Assembly: GCF_007994225.1 (NCBI RefSeq)
Contig: NZ_VLLL01000006.1
Coordinates: 682,001 to 746,000, forward strand
Reading direction: 5' to 3'
Length of the DNA: 64,000 bases
Source: Stackebrandtia albiflava
GTDB taxonomy: Bacteria > Actinomycetota > Actinomycetes > Mycobacteriales > Micromonosporaceae
The notes under the pieces: model-generated
The model's database searches: none
Told to the model about the DNA's origin: nothing
What the model saw: the letters and a program-made list of their open reading frames with translations, nothing else
Program-made: the position numbers and the translations under genes
Shown: piece by piece, positions 1-8,651 of the stretch
Position numbering within the stretch: position 1 is the stretch's first letter
Layout of the letters: the number at the start of each line of letters is the position of its first letter

Positions 1-2
1 GA

Positions 3-158
3 GCCCGCGCCATCCGGTTCAGCACCCTCACCGCGCTGTGTCGGGAACTCGAATGCCAACCCGGTGAACTGTTGACCGTGGACTTCGGCGAACCGGAGAC
101 CGGGCCGGACCCGGAGGCACCGCGACCCGGTGCCTCCGGTGACCTCCCACCGCCCTAG
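3..158 (+). CDS. Cro/C1-type HTH regulator, C-terminal fragment (YozG-like)
   Basis: The window opens inside a reading frame that ends at the TAG at 156-158. The visible residues include the segments RFSTLTALCRELECQPGEL and LTVDFGEPE, typical of the last helix and tail of the short YozG-like XRE regulators ('L..LC..L.CQPG.LL'), followed by a Pro/Gly-rich tail. It would bind DNA as a small one-domain repressor, but the recognition helix is outside the window and no target can be inferred. The next gene starts 105 nt downstream on the same strand. Confidence 0.7.
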   Translation, partial: ARAIRFSTLTALCRELECQPGELLTVDFGEPETGPDPEAPRPGASGDLPPP

Positions 159-262
159 GCCGGTGATGGGCACGCCCCTCGCCCGTGGACACCGGTGTGA
201 CCCAGGACCGGTGAGACGGGCGGGCCGGGCGTCGTCGCCAGGGCGCCGCATAGCGTCGAGCC

Positions 263-1186
263 GTGCTAGCCGTCGTCACCGCGTTCGCGCCGATCTGGCT
301 CATCGCCGGTTGCGGCTGGTGGAGCCGACGGCGCGGCATCCTTCCCGGCAACGCACCGGCCGTACTCACCGGGTTCGCGTTCCACATCGCGATGCCCGCC
401 GTCCTGTTCACCACCCTCAGTCGTGCCCGGCTCGACGAACTCCCGGTCAGACCGCTACTGGCGGTGGGGATCGGCAGCGTCGTCGTGGGAGCGGTCGGGT
501 ACCTGGCGGCGAGACACCTGTTCCGGCGCGGCCGGACCGGTGGACTCACCGCGGCCATGTGCGCCGGGTACCTGAACTCCGGGAACCTCGGCATCCCGGT
601 GGCGGTGCAGATCCTCGACGACACGCTGCTCATCGCCGCGATCCTGATCTTCCAGACCGTCCTGGTGACGCCGATGTTCCTGCTCGCCATGGACACCGGC
701 AGCGGAGCCGAGGGCGGCCGGTGGCGACTGCTCACCGCGCCGGTGCGGAATCCGATCGTGGTGGCGTCGACCGCGGGCCTGGTGTGCAACGCCACGGGCC
801 TCGTCCCACCCGACGGGGTACTGGCGCCGCTGGAGGTGTTGGGTGCCGCCGCCGTCCCCGCCGCCCTCTTCGCGCTCGGGATGTCGCTGCGCGGCACCGG
901 CGACGGCGAGCCGCCCGGCCACCGCCGGGAGGTGCTGCTGCTCGTCGCCCTCAAATGTGTCGGCCACCCACTGGCGGCCGGCGCCGCGGCGGTACTGCTG
1001 GGAGTCACCGGCGACGACCGGTTCGCGGTCGTACTGCTGGCGGCGCTGCCGACCGCGCAGGTCGTGTTCGTGTACGCCGACCGCTACCGGGAACGGGTGG
1101 CCACGGTCCGCGACACGATAATGGTGTCCAGTGTCCTGGCGATGGTGACGCTCGGCGGGATCGCCGCCCTGCACCTGTCGGCCTGA
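263..1186 (+). CDS. AEC family (auxin efflux carrier-like) transporter
   Basis: A 307-residue integral membrane protein with about ten hydrophobic segments and the overall pattern of bacterial AEC permeases: an N-terminal half with NSGNLGIPVAVQIL, where the conserved Asn-x-Gly-x-x-Gly-x-P stretch breaks a helix, and a second repeat with a similar broken helix near the C-terminus. The family moves small organic anions such as malate or other carboxylates out of or into the cell; the substrate here is not known. It starts at GTG and ends 2 nt before the convergent regulator gene at 1189. Family assignment is secure, substrate is not. Confidence 0.85.
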   Translation: MLAVVTAFAPIWLIAGCGWWSRRRGILPGNAPAVLTGFAFHIAMPAVLFTTLSRARLDELPVRPLLAVGIGSVVVGAVGYLAARHLFRRGRTGGLTAAMCAGYLNSGNLGIPVAVQILDDTLLIAAILIFQTVLVTPMFLLAMDTGSGAEGGRWRLLTAPVRNPIVVASTAGLVCNATGLVPPDGVLAPLEVLGAAAVPAALFALGMSLRGTGDGEPPGHRREVLLLVALKCVGHPLAAGAAAVLLGVTGDDRFAVVLLAALPTAQVVFVYADRYRERVATVRDTIMVSSVLAMVTLGGIAALHLSA

Positions 1187-1188
1187 CG

Positions 1189-2724
1189 TCACATCCGGGC
1201 GTGTTTCTCAAGGAACCGGTAGACCTCGGTCTCGTCGACTCCCGGGAACGAACCGCGCGGCGGCATGGCCGCCAACTGCGACGAGGTCGCCCGGCCGGCG
1301 GGCCAGACCTGTCCCGCCCACGACGCCGCCAGGGCGCGCGGCGGCCGCCGGCAGCAGTCCGGGTCGGGGCAGCGCGACACCGACCGGGCGGTGGTCTCCT
1401 TCCCCCGGAACCACTTCGACGCCTCGTACGGGACCCCGACACTCAGCGAGAACTCGCCGTCCGGTCCGCGCTCGGTGCGGGCGGTGCACCAGTACGTCCC
1501 GGTCGAGGTGTCGGTGTACTGGTTGAACGCGCTGAACTTGTCGGGCACGTCGAACACCTGACGGCTCGTCCAGTACCGGCAGATCGGCTGGCCCTCGATC
1601 GCGCCGGTGGCGTCCTTGGGGAACGCCACCCCGTCGTTCTCGTACGCCTTGACGATGATCCCGGACTTGTGCACCTTCTGGAAGTGCGTCCGGATCCCCA
1701 GGTGATGGGTGGCCAGGTTGGTGAAGCGGTGCGCGGCCGTCTCGTAGGACACCGCGAAGTTGTCCCGCAGGTCCTCCACGGCGATCTCCTTGTCGGCCAT
1801 GGCGCGCCGCAGGAACCGCACGGCGCTGCTCTCCGGCAACAGCAGCGCCGCCGCCAGGTAGTTCGTGGCGACCCGCTGCTCCAGGAACCGCAGGTACGTG
1901 GACGGCACCTCGTGGTCGAGGACGTGGCTGGCGAGGGCCTGCAGCAGGACGGTGCGGGGGTCGTGCGCGCTCGCCTTGTTCTGGGTGAGGTAGATGCGCC
2001 GATTGCGCAGGTCGGTGACCGAACGGGTGGAGTGGGGGAGGTCGTCCACGTGGTGCAACGTGAACCCCAGGTACGAGGCGAGGTCGGAGATGACGTGCTG
2101 CGACAGCGGGCCGCTGCTGTAGTGGACGTGGGCCAACAACTCCTGTGCCCGTTCCTCGTAGTCGCCGAAGTAGTTGTCGCGGTCGCGCATCCGGCGGCGT
2201 AGTTCGGTGTTCGCCCGGCGGGCCTCCTCGGGGGTGGCAGAATGCAAGTTGGCCTGCCGTTCGACCTCCCGATGCAGCCCGACCAGTGCCTCCAGCACAT
2301 CGGTCGGCATACGGGAGGAGGGTTTGACAGCGGGTAGGCCGAGTGCCTGGTACAGGGCGCCCCGTTGGGCGCGTTCCAGCTCTATCTCCAGCGCCACGCG
2401 CCGGTTGGGTGGGTCGGTGCCGAGTAGCTGGTCGGAGCTGACCTCCAGGACGCGGGCGAGCCCGCGCAGCAGTGACAGCTTGGGCTCCCGCTTGCCGTTT
2501 TCGATCATGGAGAGTTGGGAGGGGGCCGTGCCGACTTTCTCGCCCAGCGTGTCCAGGGTCAGGCCGTGTTGTTTACGCAGGTGCCGGATCCGTTTGCCGA
2601 GGCTGATCAGGTCCACGGCGGGGTCGCCGCCCGTCGTTCCGGACGGCTCGGTGGCGCCCCACGGTCCCGGTTCGGCGTGGCCGGGGGCCTCGTCACCGGT
2701 CTGCTTGGCGGAGTCGTTTCGCAT
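1189..2724 (-). CDS. ramB: RamB-type XRE/short-chain fatty acyl regulator of the glyoxylate bypass
   Basis: A 511-residue regulator. Residues about 40-100 form an XRE helix-turn-helix (IRHLRKQHGLTLDTLGEKV, then SQLSMIENGKREPKLSLL). A central ImmA/IrrE-like region follows (VLDHEVPSTYLRFLEQR), then the C-terminal domain with a Cys cluster (CPDPDCC) found in the short-chain fatty acyl regulator family. In corynebacteria and mycobacteria, RamB members repress aceA/aceB and other acetate genes. Here the gene is divergent from aceA with 124 nt between start codons, so control of the two downstream enzymes is the obvious inference. I could not identify a convincing RamB box by eye. The length and domain order are normal for the family. 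Confidence 0.85.
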   Translation of the reverse strand: MRNDSAKQTGDEAPGHAEPGPWGATEPSGTTGGDPAVDLISLGKRIRHLRKQHGLTLDTLGEKVGTAPSQLSMIENGKREPKLSLLRGLARVLEVSSDQLLGTDPPNRRVALEIELERAQRGALYQALGLPAVKPSSRMPTDVLEALVGLHREVERQANLHSATPEEARRANTELRRRMRDRDNYFGDYEERAQELLAHVHYSSGPLSQHVISDLASYLGFTLHHVDDLPHSTRSVTDLRNRRIYLTQNKASAHDPRTVLLQALASHVLDHEVPSTYLRFLEQRVATNYLAAALLLPESSAVRFLRRAMADKEIAVEDLRDNFAVSYETAAHRFTNLATHHLGIRTHFQKVHKSGIIVKAYENDGVAFPKDATGAIEGQPICRYWTSRQVFDVPDKFSAFNQYTDTSTGTYWCTARTERGPDGEFSLSVGVPYEASKWFRGKETTARSVSRCPDPDCCRRPPRALAASWAGQVWPAGRATSSQLAAMPPRGSFPGVDETEVYRFLEKHARM

Positions 2725-2848
2725 TTCTTCATCATGCGTGAAGATCTGCGTTTCTTTCCACTCGATACCGCTACCGAACGCCGCCGAAATGGAAAATTCT
2801 GGTTACCAGGAAGTAGTGCTCGACACAGCGTCACCGTAGGAGGCCAGT

Positions 2849-4138
2849 ATGTCCACGACCGAACCGCGTCCGACCGACCACGACCTCGACTGGGACACGC
2901 CGCGCTGGCGCGACGTCACCCGTGACTACGAGCCCGACGACGTGCGGAGGCTGCGCGGCAGGGTGCAGGAGGAGCACACGCTCGCGCGGCGGGGCGCCGA
3001 ACGGTTGTGGGAACAGCTCACCACCGAGGCCGCGACCGGCGGTTTCACCAACGCGCTCGGTGCCCTCACCGGCAACCAGGCCGTCGCGCAGGTCAGGGCC
3101 GGACTCCGCGCCATCTACCTGTCCGGATGGCAGGTCGCCGCCGACGCCAACCTCGCCGGCCAGACCTACCCCGACCAGTCGCTGTACCCCGCGAACTCGG
3201 TGCCGCAGGTCGTGCGCCGCATCAACAACGCCCTCCTGCGCGCCGACCAGATCGAACACGCCGAGGGCGTCCAGAGCGTCGAGGACTGGCTCGTGCCCAT
3301 CGTCGCCGACGCCGAGGCCGGATTCGGAGGACCGTTGAACGCCTTCGAGCTGATGAAGGCGATGATCGCCGCCGGCGCCGCCGGAGTCCACTGGGAGGAC
3401 CAGCTCGCGTCGGAGAAGAAGTGCGGGCACCTCGGCGGGAAGGTCCTCATCCCGACGTCGCAGCACATCCGCACCCTCAACGCCGCCCGGCTCGCCGCCG
3501 ACGTCGCCGGGACGCCGACGGTGATCGTCGCCCGCACCGACGCGGAGGCCGCCACGCTCCTCACCTCTGACATCGACGAACGCGACGCCCGGTTCCTCAC
3601 CGGGGAACGCAGCCCCGAGGGGTACTTCCACGTCCGCAACGGCCTTGAGGCGTGCATCGCCAGGGCCAGGTCGTACGCGCCCTACGCGGACCTGCTCTGG
3701 ATGGAGACGAGCACACCCGACCTCGACACCGCCCGGGAGTTCGCCGAAGCGGTCAAGGACGAGTACCCCGACCAGATGCTCGCCTACAACTGTTCGCCGT
3801 CGTTCAACTGGCGACGGCACCTCGACGACGACACGATCGCGAAGTTCCAGAACGAGCTCGGCGCGATGGGGTACACGTTCCAGTTCATCACCCTCGCCGG
3901 GTTCCACTCGCTCAACCACTCGATGTTCGACCTGGCCCACGGCTACGCCCGCAACGGCATGACGGCGTACGTGGACCTACAGGAACGCGAATTCGAGGCG
4001 GAGCAGCGCGGTTACACCGCCACCCGCCACCAACGGGACGTGGGGACCGGCTACTTCGACGAGATCGCCAACATCCTCAACCCGTCGGGCTCCACACTGG
4101 CACTGGCGGGCTCCACCGAGACCGGCCAGTTCCACTGA
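2849..4138 (+). CDS. aceA: Isocitrate lyase
   Basis: Cleaves isocitrate to glyoxylate and succinate, the first step of the glyoxylate bypass, in the cytoplasm. The 429-residue protein has the family signature [11 protein letters not shown] near residue 190, whose Cys is the catalytic residue, and the downstream Mg-binding and substrate segments ([28 protein letters not shown]). The length matches the short actinobacterial ICL1 class. A Shine-Dalgarno GGAGG lies a few bases before the ATG. Malate synthase follows after 23 nt on the same strand, so the two bypass enzymes form one operon, with the ramB-like gene divergent upstream. Confidence 0.97.
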   Translation: MSTTEPRPTDHDLDWDTPRWRDVTRDYEPDDVRRLRGRVQEEHTLARRGAERLWEQLTTEAATGGFTNALGALTGNQAVAQVRAGLRAIYLSGWQVAADANLAGQTYPDQSLYPANSVPQVVRRINNALLRADQIEHAEGVQSVEDWLVPIVADAEAGFGGPLNAFELMKAMIAAGAAGVHWEDQLASEKKCGHLGGKVLIPTSQHIRTLNAARLAADVAGTPTVIVARTDAEAATLLTSDIDERDARFLTGERSPEGYFHVRNGLEACIARARSYAPYADLLWMETSTPDLDTAREFAEAVKDEYPDQMLAYNCSPSFNWRRHLDDDTIAKFQNELGAMGYTFQFITLAGFHSLNHSMFDLAHGYARNGMTAYVDLQEREFEAEQRGYTATRHQRDVGTGYFDEIANILNPSGSTLALAGSTETGQFH

Positions 4139-4161
4139 CGAGGCACCACCAGGAGGCAGCC

Positions 4162-5784
4162 ATGACCACCATCGCCGCGACCCGTCCCACCTGGCAGGTG
4201 ACAGTCACCGGCCCGACCCTGCCCCGGCAGGACGAGCTCCTCACACCCGAGGCGCTGGCCTTCCTCGGCGAACTGCACCACGCGTTCGTCGGCCGACGGC
4301 AGGAACTGCTCCACCGGCGCAAACAGCGTCGCGGCCGGATCGCCGACGGCGCCGATCCGCGTTTCCTCCCCGAGACCGCCGACATCCGGGAGGACGACTC
4401 CTGGCGGGTCGCCCCGCTCGCGCCCGGACTCGAAGACCGGCGCGTCGAGATAACCGGGCCGTGCGACCGCAAGATGACGATCAACGCGCTCAACTCCGGC
4501 GCCAGGTGCTGGCTCGCCGACATGGAGGACTCGTCCACTCCGAGCTGGACCAACGTCGTCAACGGCCAGCTCAATCTCACCGACGCGCTCGACCGGCGGA
4601 TCGACTTCACCTCCGAACAGGGCAAGGAGTACCGGCTCCACGGTGAACACCTCACCGACCTGCCGACCATCATCGTCAGGCCCCGGGGCTGGCACCTCGC
4701 GGAACGGCACCTGCGCGTCGACGGCGTGCCGATCAGCGGCAGCCTGGTCGACTTCGGCCTCTACTTCTTCCACAACGCGCGCCGCCTCATCGACCAGGGC
4801 CGCGGGCCGTACTTCTACCTGCCGAAGCTGGAGTCGCACCTGGAGGCGCGACTGTGGAACGACGTGTTCCTGCTCGCGCAACGGCTCCTGGGCATCCCGC
4901 GCGGCACGATCCGGGCCACGGTCCTGATCGAGACCATCACCGCGGCGTTCGAGATGGAGGAGATCCTCTACGAACTGCGGGAACACAGCGCCGGACTCAA
5001 CGCGGGCCGCTGGGACTACATCTTCTCGGTGATCAAGAACTTCGGGGAACGCGGACCCCGGTTCGTGCTGCCCGACCGTGACAAGGTGACGATGGAGTCG
5101 CCGTTCATGCGCGCCTACACCGAACAGCTCGTCCGGGCGTGTCACCGCCGGGGGGCCTCGGCCATCGGCGGGATGGCGGCGTTCATCCCGAACCGACGCG
5201 ACGAGGCCGTCAACGCCGTCGCGGTCGAGAAGGTCCGCGCCGACAAGACCCGGGAGGCGAACGACGGGTTCGACGGGACGTGGGTCGCCCACCCCGACCT
5301 GGTCCCGATCGCGATGGAGGTGTTCGACGCGGTGCTGGGCGAGCGGCCGAACCAGATCGACCGCCGCCGCGACGACGTCCGGCCCGACGAGGCAGCGCTC
5401 CTGGACATCGCGGCCACCGAAGGCGACATCACCGAGGCGGGCGTCCGCGCCAACATCGAGGTCGGTGTCCGCTACATCGAGTCCTGGTTGCGCGGGATCG
5501 GTGCCGCCGCCATCAACAACCTCATGGAGGACGCCGCCACCGCCGAGATATCGCGTTCGCAGATCTGGCAGTGGATCCGCGCGAACGCGGTGACCGACAC
5601 CGGCCGGGTCGTGACCCGGCAGTGGGTGGCGGACCTGCTCGACGAGGAGTTCTCACGGCTGGAACGGTTCGAGGGTGACCGGTTCGACCAGGCCCGCGAG
5701 ATATTCACCGAGTGCGCCCTCGCGCAGGAGTACCCGACGTTCCTGACCTGCACCGCGTACAGCCGTTACCTGTGTGACGGCTGA
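4162..5784 (+). CDS. aceB: Malate synthase A
   Basis: Condenses glyoxylate with acetyl-CoA to malate, completing the glyoxylate bypass started by aceA. The protein is 540 residues, the usual length of the A-type enzyme rather than the longer GlcB type. It contains the conserved stretches [32 protein letters not shown] and [20 protein letters not shown], where the Arg and the acidic residues bind glyoxylate and Mg. The start is set by GGAGG at 4152-4156, a few bases before ATG. The gene ends in a strong convergent terminator hairpin at 5801-5834. Confidence 0.97.
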   Translation: MTTIAATRPTWQVTVTGPTLPRQDELLTPEALAFLGELHHAFVGRRQELLHRRKQRRGRIADGADPRFLPETADIREDDSWRVAPLAPGLEDRRVEITGPCDRKMTINALNSGARCWLADMEDSSTPSWTNVVNGQLNLTDALDRRIDFTSEQGKEYRLHGEHLTDLPTIIVRPRGWHLAERHLRVDGVPISGSLVDFGLYFFHNARRLIDQGRGPYFYLPKLESHLEARLWNDVFLLAQRLLGIPRGTIRATVLIETITAAFEMEEILYELREHSAGLNAGRWDYIFSVIKNFGERGPRFVLPDRDKVTMESPFMRAYTEQLVRACHRRGASAIGGMAAFIPNRRDEAVNAVAVEKVRADKTREANDGFDGTWVAHPDLVPIAMEVFDAVLGERPNQIDRRRDDVRPDEAALLDIAATEGDITEAGVRANIEVGVRYIESWLRGIGAAAINNLMEDAATAEISRSQIWQWIRANAVTDTGRVVTRQWVADLLDEEFSRLERFEGDRFDQAREIFTECALAQEYPTFLTCTAYSRYLCDG

Positions 5785-5800
5785 CCGGCGCCCCACACGC

Positions 5801-5834
5801 GCGAGCGCGCCGAGCCCTTCCGGGTTCGGCGCGC
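5801..5834. terminator. Convergent terminator between aceB and the cysteine peptide gene
   Basis: A 15-bp stem (one G-U pair) with a TTCC loop: left arm 5801-5815, right arm 5820-5834. It lies 16 nt after the aceB stop and 12 nt after the stop of the minus-strand peptide gene, so it can end both transcripts. There is no long T-tract, as is usual in high-GC actinomycetes. Confidence 0.8.
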
Positions 5835-5846
5835 TCGTCGGGTGGT

Positions 5847-6005
5847 TCAGCAGCAGGGCAGCTTCTCGCCGGGCTTGCGGACGCCCCGCGTGGGGATGTA
5901 GACGCCGTAGCCGCCGCAACCGCTGTAGCACTTGACTTCGATGGTCGCGGCCTTGCCGGTGGCCTTGGGCAGGATCGAGGCGGTGAGGCGCTTGGTGAGG
6001 TTCAT
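5847..6005 (-). CDS. Small cysteine-ended peptide A (putative modified/secreted peptide precursor)
   Basis: A 52-residue basic peptide starting MNLTKRLTASILPKATGKAA and ending EKLPCC. Cysteines are at 26, 30, 51 and 52, so the last residue is Cys and the count is even. The first 20-25 residues are not a Sec signal (no long hydrophobic core) but look like a leader with an Ala-Ala before the Cys-containing part. GGGAG precedes the ATG by 5 nt, a consensus-like promoter lies upstream, and a terminator follows 12 nt after the stop, so it is probably transcribed alone. It lies 127 bp downstream of the MauE-TlpA-S26 operon on the same strand. Two related peptides occur at 10601 and 52169. The reading frame, signals and relatives argue that it is real; its function is inference. 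Confidence 0.75.
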   Translation of the reverse strand: MNLTKRLTASILPKATGKAATIEVKCYSGCGGYGVYIPTRGVRKPGEKLPCC

Positions 6006-6056
6006 GTCTTCTCCCGGGTGAGATGTGTCGTAGCGGATGTTTCGGTCCTCCGCGAC

Positions 6057-6086
6057 AGTATGTCGAGCGGATACTTTCGGTGTCAA
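6057..6086 (-). promoter_or_regulatory. Promoter of cysteine peptide A
   Basis: Read on the minus strand, TTGACA (6081-6086) and CATACT (6057-6062) are separated by 18 nt. This is a good housekeeping-type match about 50 nt before the ATG at 6005. It lies inside the 127-bp gap after the S26 gene, so the peptide can be expressed more strongly than the enzymes. Confidence 0.6.
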
Positions 6087-6132
6087 GGCGAAGCCGCAAG
6101 TGAAACCACAATATGCATTCGTGCATGTCGAT

Positions 6133-6573
6133 TCATTGCAGGGCGATCGCGCGCAGGCGGCGAAGGTCCACGAAGCCCTCCTGCCGGGAGTCCACACTGT
6201 GCTCGGGCGAGTCGCCCAACAGGACGCAACGGCCGGCCGGGACGACCTCACCGGCGGGTAGCCGCCCGAGGCCGGCCGGCACCCGGTCACCGGGAAGCGC
6301 CGCGACCCGCTTGACGATCCACAGCCGCCCCTCTCGTTCGTCGGGCGGATTCTCGGGCGCCTCCGCCCACAGTGGAGCCACTGCCACCACGTCACCCACC
6401 CGCAACCTTCCGATGCGGGTACGGCGCATCAGCACCGAGGAACCGTCCACCAACGCCGGTTCCATGCTCCGGCCGTCGATCGTCACGTGGACGTAGCGCC
6501 CCCGCAGGCACATCACCGCCGACGCCACGCCGGCCGTCCCCGCCGTCACGACGGCCCACATCCACCAGGTCAC
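6133..6573 (-). CDS. S26 family signal peptidase-like protein
   Basis: A 146-residue membrane-anchored peptidase of the signal peptidase I clan. An N-terminal hydrophobic helix (about residues 3-23) is followed by the box B motif GRSMEP with the likely nucleophile Ser36. Box D is IVKRVAALPGD with the general base Lys88, and a box E-like segment LLGDSPEHSVDSR follows. The catalytic dyad is intact. It is shorter than housekeeping LepB (about 250 residues), which suggests a dedicated role. The GTG start overlaps the TlpA stop by 4 nt (GTGA), so the two are translationally coupled. Signal peptidases cut after small residues at -3 and -1; peptide genes B and C have such Ala-rich sites just before the first Cys. 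Use of those peptides as substrates is inference from position. Confidence 0.85.
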   Translation of the reverse strand: MTWWMWAVVTAGTAGVASAVMCLRGRYVHVTIDGRSMEPALVDGSSVLMRRTRIGRLRVGDVVAVAPLWAEAPENPPDEREGRLWIVKRVAALPGDRVPAGLGRLPAGEVVPAGRCVLLGDSPEHSVDSRQEGFVDLRRLRAIALQ

Positions 6574-7091
6574 CGGATCTCGGCCTCCCCGTAACCGTGA
6601 CCGACGATCGTCCTTCCCGCACCGATCGTGCAGAACGACGGAGTCGCCTGAACACCGAACGCCCGGGCCACCGGCCCCGACTTCGGCTCCACCACCACCC
6701 GCGCCCCCTTCGACAACGGCGAGACCAGCTCCCCGGCGGTGTCGTGCTCCCGCACCACCGCCAGCGCCTGCCGTTTCCCACCCGGCAGCCGCTCGGCGTT
6801 GGCGACCCAGTCGGGGATGTGGCCACGACAGGTCTCGCACTGCGGATCGAAGAAACCGACCACGGTCTCGGGCATCAGATCGGCGTCGGTCAGCGGTTCG
6901 CCCTCGACGGTGTCGGTGGAGAACGCGTCGATCACGACCCCGATCGGCAGCAGCGGTTGCGGCCGGACCGCGTTCAGGTCGGCCACCGACTGGTCCAGTT
7001 CACGCACCCGCCTGACCAGGACGACCGTCACGAACAGGTTGAACAAGACCAAGACCGTCAACAGGACGCTCAGGGAGGTCAGGAAGATCAT
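6570..7091 (-). CDS. TlpA/MauD-like membrane thioredoxin
   Basis: A 173-residue protein with one N-terminal membrane helix (about residues 3-26) and an extracytoplasmic thioredoxin-like domain. The active site is CETC at residues 85-88 in the context FFDPQCETCRG, and a cis-Pro region (QATPSFC) follows near residue 158. This fits the TlpA/MauD group, which handles thiol-disulfide exchange outside the membrane. In methylamine utilisation operons, MauD together with MauE is needed for the disulfide-rich small subunit of the dehydrogenase. Here the gene overlaps the MauE-like gene by ATGA and the S26 gene by GTGA, but no methylamine dehydrogenase genes are present. Oxidation of the neighbouring cysteine peptide is the inferred job. 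Confidence 0.85.
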   Translation of the reverse strand: MIFLTSLSVLLTVLVLFNLFVTVVLVRRVRELDQSVADLNAVRPQPLLPIGVVIDAFSTDTVEGEPLTDADLMPETVVGFFDPQCETCRGHIPDWVANAERLPGGKRQALAVVREHDTAGELVSPLSKGARVVVEPKSGPVARAFGVQATPSFCTIGAGRTIVGHGYGEAEIR

Positions 7092-7651
7092 CGGAGGGTC
7101 TCCTTCCGTCGGGGGGCCGAGGGGGACACCAACTCGGCGAGATCGTCGAACACCGTCACCAACCCGCCGACGACCAGACCGGCCACGACGGCGACCGCCG
7201 TCACGCCCGGCTCGGTCGTACCGGCACCCGTCATCGCCGCCACCGCGCCCGAGGCGGCCACCAGGATCAGCGCACCGTTGCGCCACACGTGCCGGACGCC
7301 CAACGGGACCGTCGAGTGCCCGAAGCAGCGGCACGGCGTCTGGTTACCGCGACGCACCGACAGCACGATCGCCACGGTGAACCCGAGCAGGAGTCCCGCG
7401 GCGAGCACGAATCCCGCGGAACCGGTCGCGGCGGACGGCACCACCAACAGCAACGGGATGGCCACCTCGGCCGACACCACGGCGAGTGCCACCGGGCGGG
7501 CCGCGACCCGCTCGGGCAGCACACCCATGTCACGGACCGAACGGACGAACCGGGCGAACGACTCGCTCCCGTACGACTTCGTGAACGCCGACACGGCGAA
7601 CACGACGATGAGCGCGCAACGGCACGCCACGTCCAGGTAGATCAACCGCAC
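7088..7651 (-). CDS. MauE/DoxX-like redox-associated membrane protein
   Basis: A 187-residue protein with four or five membrane helices and the family's cysteine signature PCRCFGH (Cys107, Cys109); a second CRC pair lies near the N-terminus (Cys10, Cys12). MauE proteins act with MauD-type thioredoxins in disulfide formation, in the manner of a DsbB/VKOR-like partner, although the mechanism is less well known. The GTG start is preceded by GGAAAGG. It is the first gene of a three-gene operon with 4-nt overlaps, with a consensus-like promoter about 110 nt upstream. Annotation as methylamine-specific would be wrong here because the mau structural genes are absent. Confidence 0.85.
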   Translation of the reverse strand: MRLIYLDVACRCALIVVFAVSAFTKSYGSESFARFVRSVRDMGVLPERVAARPVALAVVSAEVAIPLLLVVPSAATGSAGFVLAAGLLLGFTVAIVLSVRRGNQTPCRCFGHSTVPLGVRHVWRNGALILVAASGAVAAMTGAGTTEPGVTAVAVVAGLVVGGLVTVFDDLAELVSPSAPRRKETLR

Positions 7652-7765
7652 GCCTTTCCGGGTCGGGCATCGGACCCTGAGAGGCCGTCGTCGGTCCCGC
7701 TGTTCTGCCGCGTGACGAACGAGGACCGAAGACGGCCTCCGAGTTCGGGCACGTCACAAGTGGAT

Positions 7766-7794
7766 AGTATTGAAGAACGCCGATGTGCTGTCAA
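7766..7794 (-). promoter_or_regulatory. Promoter of the MauE-TlpA-S26 operon
   Basis: On the minus strand TTGACA (7789-7794) and AATACT (7766-7771) are separated by 17 nt, leaving a leader of about 110 nt before the GTG at 7651. The elements closely resemble those before peptide A. The rest of the 628-bp gap up to 8279 shows no convincing gene; it holds three DnaA-box-like sequences at 8043-8082 that I do not interpret as an origin. Confidence 0.55.
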
Positions 7795-8279
7795 GGCTCG
7801 GGAGGCGCCACGGCGCCACGGCGACACGCCGGCCCCCGGCGGAGCGCACCCACGACCGGTCACCGGGGGTTGGACCGCCGCCAGGGCCGGATCCTCACCG
7901 TCATGAAACATCCCGGCCGGCCCGGTGACGACGGCCGTGACGGTGCCCGCCTGTCGGACGGGTTCCGGCGCGCGGCCCCTCCGGCACCACCACCCGGCGT
8001 CGCGGCCGCCGAACGCACCGATCGGCGGCGGGGCGCCTTGTCGTGTCCACAATCGGCTTTCCACATTCGCCGGTTTTCCACAGGCCGCCGCCGACCGGCT
8101 CGACCACCGGCCCGTCCCACCGTAGGCTCGACGCCATGGGGAGGAGGAGTGGCGGCCCCCGGGCACGACGGGGTCACACACCGGCACCCACCCGGCCCGT
8201 CCCCGCCGCACCGGCGGCCCACTCCCGCGCCTGCCGTAACATCGGGGCGGCTCATCCACCGCCACAGACAGGGGATCAC

Positions 8280-8642
8280 GTGGACTTCTCGTCCGCCGCC
8301 GCCGCTCACCTCATCGCCGTCACCGGCCGCGACCTGCCGGGTCTCCTCAAGACGGTCGACCCCGACGTCACCGTGATCATGCCCGACGGCACGTTGCTGT
8401 CGGGGAAGGACGCGGTGGGGGAGTTCCACGAGGAGTGGTTCTCCGACCCCGACTGGTCGATGGAGGTGACGGAACTGTCCCGCCGGTCCGACGACCACAC
8501 CGGAGTCCTGATCTACGACGTCGAATACCACGATCTCGACCCCGACGGTGAACCGTACGAGTTGTCGTACCTGCTCACCATGGTGTTCCGCCGCACCGGC
8601 GACGAGTGGTTGTTGTTCCACGACCAGAACACGCTGCGCTGA
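8280..8642 (+). CDS. SnoaL-like/NTF2-fold protein
   Basis: A 120-residue single-domain protein of the cystatin-like NTF2 fold, as in SnoaL-like or DUF4440 proteins. It has an N-terminal helix, the segment VTVIMPDGTLLSGKDAVGEF typical of the fold (polar residue then GxxxGxxAV), and a C-terminal sheet ending RRTGDEWLLFHDQNTLR. Such proteins are small enzymes or binding domains with varied roles and the substrate cannot be read from sequence. I chose the GTG at 8280 because earlier codons in the frame are Pro/Ala-rich low-quality sequence. The gene is convergent with the sigma factor gene, 9 nt away. Confidence 0.75.
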   Translation: MDFSSAAAAHLIAVTGRDLPGLLKTVDPDVTVIMPDGTLLSGKDAVGEFHEEWFSDPDWSMEVTELSRRSDDHTGVLIYDVEYHDLDPDGEPYELSYLLTMVFRRTGDEWLLFHDQNTLR

Positions 8643-8651
8643 GCGAAGCGG

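Noticed and set aside
2725-2848. RamB binding box between the regulator gene and aceA
   Set aside because: No sequence close enough to the known RamB motif; only a loose TTTCC/GGAAA pairing is visible.
7088-7651. Methylamine utilisation locus
   Set aside because: Only MauE-like and MauD-like genes are present; the dehydrogenase subunits and cofactor-maturation genes are absent.
8043-8082. Three DnaA-box-like sequences (GTGTCCACA, CTTTCCACA, TTTTCCACA) suggesting an origin
   Set aside because: Each has mismatches to the consensus, the cluster is only 40 bp, and no dnaA, dnaN or gyrase genes are nearby.
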